Of a DNA stretch of 64,000 bases, positions 34,325 through 44,210 are shown one piece after another. The stretch's first letter is position 1; the number at the start of each line of letters is the position of its first letter. Made by a program: the position numbers and the translations under genes. Below the pieces are notes generated by a model that saw only the letters and a program-made list of their open reading frames with translations, had not been told where the DNA came from and ran no database searches. This stretch comes from Manduca sexta (lineage: Eukaryota; Arthropoda; Insecta; Lepidoptera; Sphingidae): the NCBI RefSeq assembly GCF_014839805.1, contig NC_051140.1, forward strand, positions 8,639,826 through 8,703,825. The letters are read 5' to 3'.

Positions 34325-34605
34325 TCTAAGCCCACGTGGAAATGTTTTTCCAGGATATAAGTCCCGCTTTATGTTTTCTTGGTATAAAAACGGGCCTATA
34401 TCTTAAGTTAGATCTCTAGTAATATATTTGTGGAAACTTCATTTAATTCCATTTAGAACTTTTGCGTGATGCGTGAATAAACATACTGTCTGTATGTTTA
34501 TTCACGCATCACGACAAACAAAGAATTAAAAACGTTTATTATGGCTACTATGATATTAGTTTTTCTTCAATATCCATAATGTACAGACATCGGCATATTG
34601 CAATT
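34325..34605 (+). repeat. Repeat J, copy 3, with hairpin insert
   Basis: Starts with LINE-tail-like 'cccacgtggaaatgttttt' and 'ccaggatataagtccc', then 'agatctctagtaatatattt', 'gcgtgatgcgtgaataaac', and resumes after the hairpin with 'acaaacaaagaattaaaaac' and 'agtttttcttcaatatcc'. It ends near 'gtacagacatcggcatat', parallel to copy 2 at 10.1-10.3 kb. The join suggests J is the terminal part of a LINE-like element. Confidence 0.7.
34465..34513. repeat. Perfect 22 bp hairpin inside repeat J
   Basis: Left arm 34465-34486 (starts cgtgatgcgtgaataaac), loop tgtct, right arm 34492-34513 (ends attcacgcatcacg), no mismatch. Copies 1 and 2 of J have only the left-arm sequence followed directly by 'aga(c/t)agacaaa', so the loop plus right arm is an added inverted duplicate of the element's own sequence. 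Confidence 0.9.
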
Positions 34606-35126
34606 TTATTGTGTGTAAATATAGTTACACTGACATGATTATGATATCTAAGGTCAACCTACTCCATTCCAAGCGAGATTTGGTGAACCTAAAATTATTA
34701 GATCTTACTCTGGGTTTTAATATTAAAAAAATATTATTTAATATATTATCTGTTACTACTATAAAATACATAATGTAAACAGCCTCATATTTATAGCAAC
34801 AATGCATCCAAACTACCAAACTAGTGCAAATGTGTTCCATCCAAAGTCATGCAAACCAAACATGCAAACTGCAGGATTTTTTCCTTCCATTCTCAATTAC
34901 ACAACAACGAGACATTCTGGGTCTGTGAATGCAATATACAACAGTTACTTCAGTATTCCGCAGCTTTAACACGAAGGCGGAAGATCCTGTCAAGTTAGTA
35001 GTGCTGACGTAAAGTTGCGGCCACATCTTGGCACTGTTCCAACAAAACTGTATTTTTCACGACAAATTTTATGGCATGATTCATAAAGCGCCTTAATTTA
35101 CACTGTTATCTGTAGTTCTTGTTGTT
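34606..35126. other. Unique sequence, no gene seen
   Basis: A slightly GC-richer stretch at about 34950-35040 ('cgaaggcggaagatcctgtc', 'gttgcggccacatcttgg') is not identified. Confidence 0.4.
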
Positions 35127-35393
35127 TTTTCACACACAACACACAACATCACGCATTTTATCCCCGAAGGGGTATGCAGAGGCGCAACCATGGCACCCAC
35201 TTTTCGCCAAGTGTGTTCCGTCCCATGATGTGATAGGGGGCGAGCCTATCGCCATATCGGGCACAAATTCCAGACTCCGGGCTGATACTGAGCAGAAAAA
35301 CCCAAATATCACTTTGCCCGACCCGGGATTCGAACCCAGGACCTCAGAGCGCTGCCGTACCGCGCATGCAGTACAACTACGCCACCGAGGCAG
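35127..35393 (-). repeat. SINE C, copy 4 (best preserved)
   Basis: Full-length tRNA-derived SINE on the minus strand. The A box 'tggcgtagttgt' is at 35373-35384, the B box 'ggttcgaatcc' at 35326-35336, then the tRNA-unrelated body ('ggcaaagtgatatttggg', 'gcccgatatggcgatagg', 'ggaacacacttggcgaaaag') and a GT-rich tail at 35127-35147. Because pol III boxes are intact, it is the copy most likely to be transcribed. The 116- and 90-codon frames over it are repeat-derived. Confidence 0.93.
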
Positions 35394-35436
35394 TCTTTTC
35401 ATTCCTGTTTTAACCTTATTGATAGCTTTCTTTTTA

Positions 35437-35768
35437 TTGTATTATTTTTATGCCAGCACGGCTATGTGACCCCACTGCACCTGATGGTCAGTGAAGTGGG
35501 GTCCAATAGAATGTTGACTGACGAGAGATCATTACCCCTTGACAGGCACAATTAAACTGGCCTGTTGGAACCGCATATACACAGGCTGATCCCGGAACGC
35601 GACACACTTACGTAAGCCACTATGAGGTGTTTTAACACCATGTGAACGGTGATCGCTATCCGGGCGAATAGGCCGGAACGCGAGACACTTACGTCAGCCA
35701 CTGCGGTGGGTTTTAACACTTTGTCGCTATCCCGATGGATATAAAATATATCCTACCACCAGAAAATA
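35437..35768 (-). repeat. Repeat D, copy 4, with 81 bp internal duplication
   Basis: Contains the complete D unit from 'ctggtggtaggatatatttt' (minus strand) to 'accatcaggtgcagtggggt'. The segment beginning 'ccggaacgcgacacactta' (35592) recurs at 35673 as 'ccggaacgcgagacactta' with the following 'cgt(a/c)agccact...ttttaacac', so one stretch is duplicated in tandem with an 81 base offset. A-rich sequence follows the 3' end. Confidence 0.85.
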
Positions 35769-35944
35769 CTACTGCCAGCACCTTTACCTTTGTTATTTCT
35801 TAGCTCAATAAGTAAGCAATTAATTTGTCTAGTAGTAGTGAATTTGAGCTATGAACATAGTTTTTCGAATTGAAAAATACAGCTGAGTCGTCTGGGTTTT
35901 ATGCTTAATATTAGGGTGATATACGTTTTCCTTATTACGTAGCA

Positions 35945-36012
35945 CGGATACCAATTCTTTGGCAAAATATGCGTCTAAGAGTTGCACCTCTGCCTAACCG
36001 ATTAGGAAAAAT
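35945..36012 (+). repeat. SINE C, 3' fragment
   Basis: 'tctttggcaaaatatgcg', 'gagttgcacctctgcctaac' and 'aggaaaaatgcg' align with the SINE C 3' part ('cttggcgaaaagtgggtg', 'ggttgcgcctctgc', 'ggataaaatgcg'). About 68 bp, diverged. Confidence 0.55.
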
Positions 36013-36163
36013 GCGCCACCTTTTTTAAGTGTGCTTCATAAGTATTATAGATGACGATACCATCAATCCTTCTGCATCGTGAAAAATTGCTTTGCAATCA
36101 TGCCTTACTAAACTAGTAGCTTTAAGGTTCAATATGTTTTAAAAAGAAGTTAGATAAATTAGT

Positions 36164-36300
36164 GTTACGGATTTTATCGCGTTTTTTAATTTTATTTTAC
36201 TCCCAACGTTTCGAAATATTTGCCGTACTTCGTAGTCACGGAGCGGATGAAGTGTAGGTCCGAAAAGTTAACGTTACAATTCTACCTTAAATTTTCGATT
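36164..36300 (+). repeat. Repeat F, copy 1
   Basis: 'ttatcgcgttttttaatttt', 'tcccaacgtttcgaaatat', 'cgtagtcacggagcggatg', 'gtaggtccgaaaagttaacg'. A second copy lies at 41.57 kb. The motif around 'cccaacgtttcgaagac' is common in moths and butterflies; class not known to me. Confidence 0.65.
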
Positions 36301-37206
36301 ATAAGTATTTCAATAATAAAAAGTTAGTTTAATTTCAATGTATAAGGTAGCGTCAACATAAGAAACGGTTAAGTAAAAATTAGAAATCAAACCACAATTT
36401 ATTATAAAAATGCGTAAATTTACATTAGCCAGTAAGAGTTTTTTTTTATTTATTTATTATTATTAAAAAATAATTAACAATTGATAAACCAAAAGATGTA
36501 GCATAAACTAGATTAAGTTTTTGTGTACATCTACATCATCCGTCATCCGCAAATATTACTAAATATAACAAATTCAATAATTAAGAATTGAATAATAAGT
36601 TTGCTTTACAATACTAACAAAAGACTTTAAAACATGTAATTGTTGATAAAATGCCTAACCATAAAATAACTTATTCATTATTTCAAAAAAGAAAAGCTCC
36701 CGCGCTCACCTTGGGTCTATATTTAAACTTGATTGATTATTGGAAGATAAATCATTTTCCTGCCGAACAAAGGACTCGCTTGACGTGTCTTTAGAGTATT
36801 GAGATTTACTTCAAAAGGTAGATACTTTACATATCTTTTAACAATAAATTATGTTTACGTATAAAAGACATGTATAAATAGATATACATTCAACGCGGAG
36901 TGTAGAAAATTATTATGTGAAACAAAATAATTTACACCAGTATTTTTTTAGATATATACGTATTATGTATATAATTTTAGATTTCACACCTGAACCACGA
37001 GAAGTTATTTAGAAAAGTTAAACAGACTGCTATGTTAGGTTCTTATATTACAGGGTTATATTATCATTGTGTAACTACGAGTAAATTAAACCACATACTT
37101 ATCTTCTTTAAAATGACACTACAATAAGTTGCTCGAATTGTATATGTAAAATAAAAAACGGATAAATTTCGAACATAATAAATACTATTAAAAATCAAAT
37201 ATTGGT
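36301..37206. other. AT-rich unique sequence, no gene seen
   Basis: Very AT-rich with long A and T runs (36430-36480). Nothing recognised. Confidence 0.45.
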
Positions 37207-37294
37207 CATTGGTGGAGGATTATTGCCACAATGTTAGCAGGGTTAAAAACGAGTATGTGCTTTAATTTTGTAACGTAATGTCAAAATAACACTG
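37207..37294 (-). repeat. Repeat H, copy 3
   Basis: The minus strand reads 'acagtgttattttgacatta', 'cgttacaaaattaaagc', 'atactcgtttttaaccctgc', 'taacattgtggcaataatcc', parallel to 31.67 kb. Confidence 0.6.
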
Positions 37295-37624
37295 TATTAG
37301 CTTATAACACAATAACAAAAAATATTTTTGCCCCAATCATTCGCGCACACAGAATTATACGCAATGAAAATATGAGCGTTCTAGTTTTTGCCTCATTTAT
37401 AAAAACTTATTCGATGTGGTGACGGATCTCTCTCGAGCCGCGGTCGGCCCGTTTGCCCAGATGGCAGTATTTTTACATCGAAATCGGTTTCACTGGGTCT
37501 TAGAGACCAGATTATTTGAAGTTATTTTATTTTATTAATAATAATAAGCCATATTATTATAAAATGTTACAATATTTAAAATAAAACGGCTTGGTAATTC
37601 AGTAGAGTGAGGCCTACTCAAAGT
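37295..37624. other. Spacer with a short GC-rich patch
   Basis: Around 37425-37500 ('tctcgagccgcggtcggccc', 'gtttgcccagatggcagt') the composition rises sharply. No repeat or exon identity is evident. Confidence 0.35.
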
Positions 37625-37949
37625 ATAATAATAATGTCAGCCCTGTATTATATACTTGCCCACTGCTGAGCACGGGCCTCCTCTACTACTGAGGGGTTGG
37701 GCCTTAGTCCACCACGCTGGCCTAGTACGGATTGGTAGACTTCTACACACCTTCGAAATTCCTATAGAGAACTTCTCAGATGTGCAGGTTTCCTCACGAT
37801 GTTTTCCTTCACCGTTATAGCGAACGATAAATTCCCAAAGAATACACACATGATTTTTTAGAAAAGTCAGAGGTGTGTGCCCTTGGGATTTGAACCTGCG
37901 GACATTCATCTTGACAGGCCGTTCCACACCCACTAGGCTAACGCCGCTC
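37625..37949 (-). repeat. SINE B, copy 2 (full length)
   Basis: Minus strand from 'gcggcgttagcctagtgggt' (A box) and 'gcaggttcaaatcccaaggg' (B box) through 'cacctctgacttttctaaaa', 'ggtgaaggaaaacatcgtg', 'ccaatccgtactaggccagc' and 'gctcagcagtgggcaagta' to the tail 'gggctgacattattatta'. tRNA-derived SINE. The TTAA site of the family reads 'tataac' here, an empty site. The 128-codon minus-strand frame is repeat-derived. Confidence 0.92.
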
Positions 37950-37954
37950 TTACC

Positions 37955-38003
37955 AAAGTGGAAAAGGCCTATTCCCAGCAGTGGAATATTGTATACTAGG
38001 ATA
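37955..38003 (+). repeat. SINE/LINE tail fragment
   Basis: 'ggaaaaggcctattcccagc' then 'agtggaatattgtatactag' resembles the '(g)gaggcctatgcccagcagtggga...' 3' end of several lepidopteran retroelements. It abuts the head of SINE B copy 2. Confidence 0.5.
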
Positions 38004-39340
38004 TTATTTGTTTTTAATATCAATTGATATCAAGAGATAATTTGCGTATATTTACATTAATTATCTATATTGGTAGTAGGTTATACATCGGCACAGACTT
38101 AACAAAAAAAAAATAGTCCCAAAAAGGTGTCAAGACAACTTATAGGATTTATGAAAATTTTATTCTAAGCGCTATAGCATGGCCACAATAGAAAATTGTA
38201 ATCCTCATTGTAAACAACTTTATCGTAATTTTATTCTGGGACCCAGAAAATTTTACGATCTTTACACAACATTTATTGCGAATAATTAAATTATTCAACA
38301 ATTTATTTTACGTAATAATAAACGTGTTCTTTGGTGCGTCCAAATTTTATTATACAGTAAAAAGTTTCCTGCCTGTCTGCCAAGAATACTTAATATTTTT
38401 TGATATTTCCACATTTGTACTGAGTTTACTACTCTCGCGGGTAGGGTAGCTGATGCTAGCTCCCCAAGTAGTCATTATGCTTGACTGGGGCCATTCCCGT
38501 TTTATAGGAACCGATGCCAATTTCCCAGTCTTACCAATTGCTTACGCTGAATATTGTGGCGCTAACTATAATTTAGTAGAGCGTTTAGTAACTTAAGGCC
38601 GTATTAATAAAATAATCACACTTTTGAGTAGGGTCTTACGTTGAAATTTAAAATATTGAACTGCTTAATAAAAACTTAAGCTGTTATTTGAGCGCCTGTA
38701 GACAGCCAAGTCCACGCTGTACACTAAACAGAACTTAGCTGTAAAAATCTGTTGCATGCTGTGAGATAAGCTATTATTTGAACTGGTGTTGATATCTGTC
38801 TATTAAATAGCGGTGAACTTAAGATTCTGACTGTAATTTGACAGAGTCTCAGCTGATAACTAGACCTGATCACTAGTGCCCTTACTAATAAACGTCATAT
38901 ATAGCTGTTATACAATGACTTGTCTTGCTTCTTCTGACTTTAAATATCACTAGACATAGACAAAGCACTGTATAACTAAAAAAGGACGTTTAAGAAATAA
39001 ATTAGTAAAGCACTTAAAAGATTGGATTTGAATCCCAAAGGACCTAAAACATTAGTAAAACCCTTATACCTTCTCATAAGCTTATGACAACTAGTTAAGA
39101 TAAACAAGTATTAAAGCCATTGTTATCAGTTCAGACTCCAGTAGACGGCTCTAATCTTGTTTGGGCTCTTTGAATAGGTTGCAAATTACAAAGAAAGACG
39201 TCTATTCCATCCCAAATAAACGAATAGCATCCTGTAATCCAGACGGATTCTATAGAAATAAAATTAAAGTTAAAGGCTATTTTGATTGAAAGCCTAAATA
39301 AACGTCTATAGACCCATTATTGTCTAGGCACCTACTGTCT
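38004..39340. other. Unique sequence, no gene seen
   Basis: A patch at 38440-38560 ('cgcgggtagggtagctgatg', 'gactggggccattcccgtt') and a stretch at 38580-38900 with near-copies 'taagctgttatttgag' and 'taagctattatttgaac' may be old repeats. No family name can be supported. Confidence 0.35.
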
Positions 39341-39640
39341 ACTGGTGATAGGTCTCACATATGTGAGAGTTCGCCTCGTTAGGTACCACCGCAATGTCTA
39401 GTTCTGCCGCCAAGCAGCAGTGTGTAGTCACTGTTGTGTTCCGGTTTGAAGGACATTGTAGCCAGTGTAACTACTGGACATAATAAGACTTAACATCCAA
39501 TGGCGAGCTCAATAAAATACCAAAAAATACTACGTAATTAAATGTGGTGGAAGGTGTTTTTCCTGTTTATGTGCGATCGTATTGCTTACTCTCAGGCGAA
39601 CGGCAAGTTCGTTTCGTCATCGAAAGGAATAAAAAAATCG
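39341..39640 (+). repeat. Repeat A, copy 3 (full length)
   Basis: Begins with the palindrome-like start 'ggtctcacatatgtgagag', then 'gttaggtaccaccgcaatg', 'ctgccgccaagcagcagtg', 'gtcactgttgtgttccggtt', 'tgaaggacattgtagccag' and the 3' half with 'ctctcaggcgaacggcaag' and an A-rich end. With the 49.1 and 51.2 kb copies it defines the full unit and its shared 5' start. Confidence 0.88.
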
Positions 39641-39711
39641 ATTTTTTAAGGTAAAATATACTTTACCCTATTCTTACAAACTTAAAAACATATAACATAT
39701 TTCCGAGCATA

Positions 39712-39868
39712 CTATTATAAATGCAAACCTTTTATTCTGTTTGTTAAGTTTTGCCAGATAAACTATTGAACTAATTGTGATGAAATTTTGCAAACAATTT
39801 GAAGCCTATGTTCCATTTTATATCTGAAATAGATATTCCACGCAAGCGACAACACAAGCTAGTTTTAC
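39712..39868. repeat. LINE-tail repeat
   Basis: 'ttataaatgcaaaccttt', 'gataaactattgaactaatt', 'gatgaaattttgcaaacaat', 'gaagcctatgttcc', 'tccacgcaagcgacaacac', 'aagctagt'. Same class as 16.65 and 21.2 kb, read toward the 'ctagt' end. Diverged. Confidence 0.6.
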
Positions 39869-40560
39869 ATAAAATTATGTCTGTACGAAATTCTGCTATA
39901 TAACGGTGTGCAATATGACGCATCGTTTCCTTCCGGTATTACAAATAGAGACCGGAATATCGAACAGTGTGCCATATTATCAGTTCAGTTCCGGTGAGTA
40001 ACAATAGTGATTCCGGTATTTTACGTGATACTATTTTTATATTTTGCGTGGGGGTATTCTACCTAGTATCGTATGAAATAAGGTTCAATGTCAATTACCG
40101 GAAACTTGATAAATCTACAATGCGTGTGATAATAAATATTTATCTGTTACATTTTATGCAAATTAGTCCGATTTTACAACCTATTTTTTAGCTCTTATAA
40201 TATAATCATCATCGAAGATTATAAAAAATATAACAAATAAGCATAAACATCACGCTATACTCAAAATATCAAACAATTTATCTTCACGGATCAACACACG
40301 CCTTATTTATTGAAAAGTTGTTTTTACCGGAATTTCTCGGAAGCCGGAGGATTTCACACCCGGCCAATCCGGGCAATAAAATATACCGTAAAACCTGTTG
40401 GGGAGAGCCTCCGGGTTGATAACAAGTCAAGGACAGCCAAGGTTAGGGACACAAGAACTTACATTAAGGGACCTTTATTGGAAAATAGTTTTTAAATAAA
40501 CTGACTTTATGTGTGTTATGATATTATGTGAATTTGAAAGGAACTAATGATTTACTAAAA
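39869..40560. other. Unique sequence, no gene seen
   Basis: Two 60-75 codon plus-strand frames (39967-40191, 40310-40495) lack domains. The phrase 'ttccggt' recurs several times in 39930-40020. Confidence 0.4.
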
Positions 40561-41056
40561 AGCGGCGATAGCCTAGTTGGGAGTGAAATGGATTGCCGAG
40601 ACGATTGTCCGCAGATTCAAATCCCAAGGACACGCATCTCTGACTTTTCTAAAGTTATGTCAATATTCTTTGTAATTTATTGCTTGCTTTAAGGCAATAT
40701 CTAGTTAGTGATTAGTCTCGCAGTTATTTTTACGTTTTTTTTTCAACTGCGAGAACTAATCACTAACTAGACGTGAATTTAAATTCTTTACTTGCCAATA
40801 CTTGTTTAGTTACCCAGATTAAAGGTGAAACAAAATGTATGAAAATGGACCTTGAGGTATCGCCTTAACGGTGAAGGAAAAGCGAGTAAACATGCATACC
40901 GAGAAGTTCCCTGTAAGAATTTTGAGGGTATGTGAAGTCTGCCAATCCGCACTAACCTTAGCATAGTGGACCAACGCCTAATCCATCTTAGTAGTAAACC
41001 ATGTCAAGCAGTACGACGGTATATAATATAGGGCTGATATTATTATATATTATTAA
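40561..41056 (+). repeat. SINE B, copy 3, interrupted by a TTAA element
   Basis: The head 'agcggcgatagcctagttgg' with B-box-like 'agattcaaatccc' runs to 'attgcttgctttaa' at 40692. After the insert the SINE resumes 'cggtgaaggaaaagcgag', 'tgaagtctgccaatccgcac' and ends 'gggctgatattattatat'. The interruption is at the same base as in the 46.0 kb copy. Confidence 0.9.
40693..40864. mobile_element. TTAA-flanked MITE in SINE B (rearranged copy)
   Basis: TTAA flanks both sides (40689-40692, 40865-40868). The right end complement is ggcgatacctcaaggtcc and the left tip ggcaatatct, so about 10 bases of TIR remain on the left, after which the sequence switches to an inverted copy of its own interior ('agttagtgattagtctcgc' pairing with 'gcgagaactaatcactaac'). 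The right half matches the 46.2 kb element closely. TTAA targets are typical of piggyBac-type transposases. Confidence 0.85.
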
Positions 41057-41573
41057 AAAAAATCTAAAGGCTATTATACATTATTATGTTATTTATTATA
41101 TAGGGCCGTTACGTCCACCACCGCGACGGCAATATTGGTCAGACAGGATCAGCAGTCGAACAAAATTACACTGAGTCACACTGGGTATCGAAACTTCCAG
41201 TTTCAGAGAGTGACTTGGCTTTAACATTTATCGACATTTATCAAGTAATAATAAATAGGAGCCGTTGGTCATAAATCACTATCCATTTCCATACCGAGGC
41301 GAAGTGAGAAACAAAATAAACTAAGGTTACTGACCCAAAGATTTATTGTGATAAATATCATTCCACATTTACAACTGGAGAGTTCAGATTTAGAACACCG
41401 CAGATGAAATTGTAGGGACCCGTAACTCTAACTTTATGTCTAAGCCTCCACGAGGTCCATATATATATATCCATGTTATTTGCATAATATTTAAAATAAT
41501 ACAACCAAAGACTACACTAGCCGCCAAATATTATACGCGGAAGGTTAGTATTTGTAAGACATTGAAATACAAC
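41057..41573. other. Unique sequence, no gene seen
   Basis: A moderately GC-rich patch at 41105-41230 ('gttacgtccaccaccgcgac', 'gtcacactgggtatcgaaac') is not identified. An (TA)n run lies at 41460. Confidence 0.4.
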
Positions 41574-41730
41574 TAGTTTTCGAATTTATCGCGGCTTTTT
41601 ATGTTATAATTTTTCCTAACGTTTCGAAGATCTTCATGGCCTTCATGGTTACGGAGCGGACTGAGTTGTAGGTTCGAAACATCAACGTGACACCTACCTT
41701 CATTTTACAATTATAAATTGGGAGAAAGTT
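41574..41730 (+). repeat. Repeat F, copy 2
   Basis: 'gaatttatcgcggctttt', 'tcctaacgtttcgaagatc', 'atggttacggagcggactg', 'gtaggttcgaaacatcaacg', 'acacctaccttcattttac'. Clear partner of 36.16 kb in the same orientation. Confidence 0.65.
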
Positions 41731-42248
41731 AAAATATAAACAACTCCCGATAAAATCTGAAAACTATTTTATTTCGATATCTGACAATTACGTAAACATC
41801 ATTACAAATTAATCGCGCAAAATTATTATTCGTAGTTTGCATCAAAAAAAGATTCGCGAAACAACTAACTTAAACAAGTATTACGTATGGTTAACACAAA
41901 GTTACCTTTGAGAAATTGCGATATGGAACTATCATCTTTTAGCAAAATTTAGTTAGGGGAAAGAAAAGTATATATTATACGTCAAAAGTGTATATATATT
42001 ATACGTGCCATTTCATAAAAAAAGATATTTCGTCTGGTGTCGTAGCCAAAACTTCGTTCTACAATCGTAAAGGCTAATAGAATACAAAAATGTTTGGTAT
42101 TGACATATCATAGCGGTAGACTTATCAATCAGATATGCAACGCCCGTATTTTTTTTTTTGTTTCCTATTAGCGTTAACGATTGTAGAAAGGCTTTTTGGT
42201 TACAGCCCCTGAACTTCGAACGAAAATCTTGTAAAGAAACCCAGGAAT
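41731..42248. other. AT-rich spacer
   Basis: 'gtatatatattatacgt' type near-duplicates at 41970-42010 and a segment 42150-42240 of unknown origin. The 134-codon minus-strand frame (42013-42417) spans this and the next repeat fragments and is not supported as a gene. Confidence 0.4.
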
Positions 42249-42420
42249 TCCTTAAACCTGGTGGTTGGTCTCTCATATTATGTGAGGGTCCACCTGGGTA
42301 AGTAGTGTATAAAAAAAATCTCCATAAGAATGTGGAGGGTATGTGAACGGCAACCCAACCAACAACCAACCTAACAGCACTAGATCTGCGTGGTGGATAA
42401 GGGCCAAACCAAACCACAAA
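42249..42420 (+). repeat. Chimera of repeat A start and SINE B-like body
   Basis: 'ttggtctctcatattatgtg' and 'agggtccacctgggtaag' match the 5' start of repeat A. After a short A-rich run, 'gtggagggtatgtgaacgg', 'agatctgcgtggtggataag' and 'ggccaaacc' resemble the SINE B segment 'gtgtgtgaagtctacca...gcgtggtggactaaggcc'. Both pieces are partial; either an old nested event or a mosaic retrotransposition. Confidence 0.45.
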
Positions 42421-43088
42421 AATATCTCATGTTATATTATAACAAAAATGTTAATTACTGTTATGTCTATTTCTAGTATTTCATTTATGACACGCCAACG
42501 TGCTTTATTCGTAAATATTTTTTTTTAAAGTCCTATCTGTGACACGTCAACATGTCCAAATTCTGAGTAGAAGACCGGTTTTCAGTAATAGAAGAGTGTA
42601 TATTACAGCTGGTATCATTTTACTATTACATACCGTCTGAATGGCTCGACAGCAGTTCGTTATTTACATCAGAGAGCAGTTTAAATAGTCTATTGATTCT
42701 TAAAAGGTGACGCGACGTAAGAAAGCTTTTATCAAGATTCTTTGGTGAGTAATACATTGCGGCGCGACGGTGCATATTGAAATCAACTGGAAGTACCCCC
42801 TATGGACAGGACAAGCATTGATATTAAAGGTACTAACGGAGTATAAATCAGTCAACATAATTACATTCCTTTGAAAACGGTTCGGATATTTATACGCTTT
42901 ACAATAAATTAGAAACATTCCATATTTTCTGTAATTAATATGTACCGGAGAGTAATTTTCAGTAGAATATACATATTATATAGATCACATAAAAGATTAA
43001 GATTTAGGTAAGCTTATAAGCTTAGACATTTATTTCGATTCTGTTACCTAAGGATATTTTGTTTTTGGCTTAAAAATTATTTTATATC
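42421..43088. other. AT-rich spacer
   Basis: Contains a 16 bp perfect palindrome TAAGCTTATAAGCTTA at 43009-43024. No gene seen. Confidence 0.45.
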
Positions 43089-43333
43089 TTAATACACACA
43101 CACTCCAGCCTTTTATCCCCGAAGAGTAGGCAGCGGCTCAAACTGCTGCATCCACTTTTCGCTGTGCGTATTCCACCTCAGGATGTAATAGAGGGCGAGC
43201 CTATCGCCATATCAGGCATAAATACCAAACTCCGGGCATCAGCCCGTATCAACTGAGTAGAATGACCAATGTCACTTTACCCAGGGATCGAACCCAAGAC
43301 CTCAGTACCTTAATACAAGTACGCCACGGAGGC
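43089..43333 (-). repeat. SINE C, copy 5
   Basis: Minus strand from 'gcctccgtggcgtacttgt', 'gaggtcttgggttcgatccc' (B box) through 'gtaaagtgacattggtcatt', 'ggcgataggctcgccctcta' to 'ggataaaaggctggagtgtg' and a (GT)n tail. More diverged than the 35.1 kb copy. Confidence 0.88.
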
Positions 43334-43981
43334 AACAGTTTGTATCGCAAATGCGAAAATATTTAAGATTGCACAAAAAAACTTTATACGATAAATATTG
43401 TACCTTTTATCACTTAAGTGCCATCGTGGGGTCCATCAGCGCACATTCAGATACGGTAATTGAGCCTTCGATATAATATTGGTACAAAAATTCGAAGGCA
43501 AGCTTGATACTGCAACGTTTTATACAAGATAATCCTTTTAACTATTACTTAAGGAATTTAGTCGAATATAGTGCTTGATATGTATTTATTGAAGAAAGCT
43601 AGATCCATTGTAACTGTTACCCTGATTAAAAGATTTAAAAAATATATATGCGAAATGAAGAAGACACAGATTAATATTAATGTAAAATATTTCCTCGCCC
43701 CAGTGCATCAGTCATTTAATAAAATACGTTAGCAGAAAAACCATTAACCTAAAATTTAACAGTATGAGTAATTTAATTATAGCTCAGAAGTCTATTGATC
43801 ATATTTACACAATGTTATATATAATATACAAAGTAGGCAAAGCAACAAGAAAATTGCGTACTTTGTATATCAAAGAAAAGTTCTTGACATTAGCTTTACG
43901 AGACGAGCAGTTTGCTGGCCTAATGGTTAGCGCTACACCTCCTCATTAATAATAAATTTTAACTACAAAGTATTCATATAC
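43334..43981. other. AT-rich spacer between opposed SINE C copies
   Basis: About 650 bases without recognised content. It is the loop of a potential inverted pair made by SINE C copies 5 and 6. Confidence 0.4.
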
Positions 43982-44210
43982 ACGGCCTCGGTGGCTTGGT
44001 TGTATTACCATACGACTATAGTTCTGAGGTATTGGGTTAGATTTGCGGGTAGGGTAAAATTATATTAGGTTTCTCTATTCAGTATCCACCTCGAGTCTGG
44101 AATTTTTGACCGATATGGCGATAGGCTATCATACCTTGGGACGGAATGCACGCAGCGGAAATGGGTGCACCAGTTGCGCCTCTGCCTACCCTTTTGATGA
44201 TAAAAGACAT
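43982..44210 (+). repeat. SINE C, copy 6 (only full plus-strand copy)
   Basis: 'cggcctcggtggcttggttg' (A box region), 'gaggtattgggttagatttg' (decayed B box), 'gtctggaatttttgaccgat', 'atggcgataggctatcat', 'ccagttgcgcctctgcctac'. Opposite in orientation to the other full copies. The pol III boxes are damaged. Confidence 0.85.

Noticed and set aside
35119..35469. 116-codon (+) and 90-codon (-) frames that look like matching proteins in several places (also at 20.3 and 28.7 kb).
   Set aside because: They run through SINE C copies. The similarity between them is repeat similarity, and the frames start and stop at arbitrary positions in the flanks.
37637..38023. 128-codon minus-strand frame.
   Set aside because: Lies over SINE B copy 2 from head to tail; no codon signal and no protein family.
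38580..38900. Possible MITE from 'ggccgtattaataaa' to 'cccttactaataaacg'.
   Set aside because: The two similar ends are in direct, not inverted, orientation, and no flanking duplication was visible.
42013..42417. 134-codon minus-strand frame, the longest in the window.
   Set aside because: It crosses the repeat A/SINE B chimera and AT-rich spacer. Its balanced part is the SINE-like portion.
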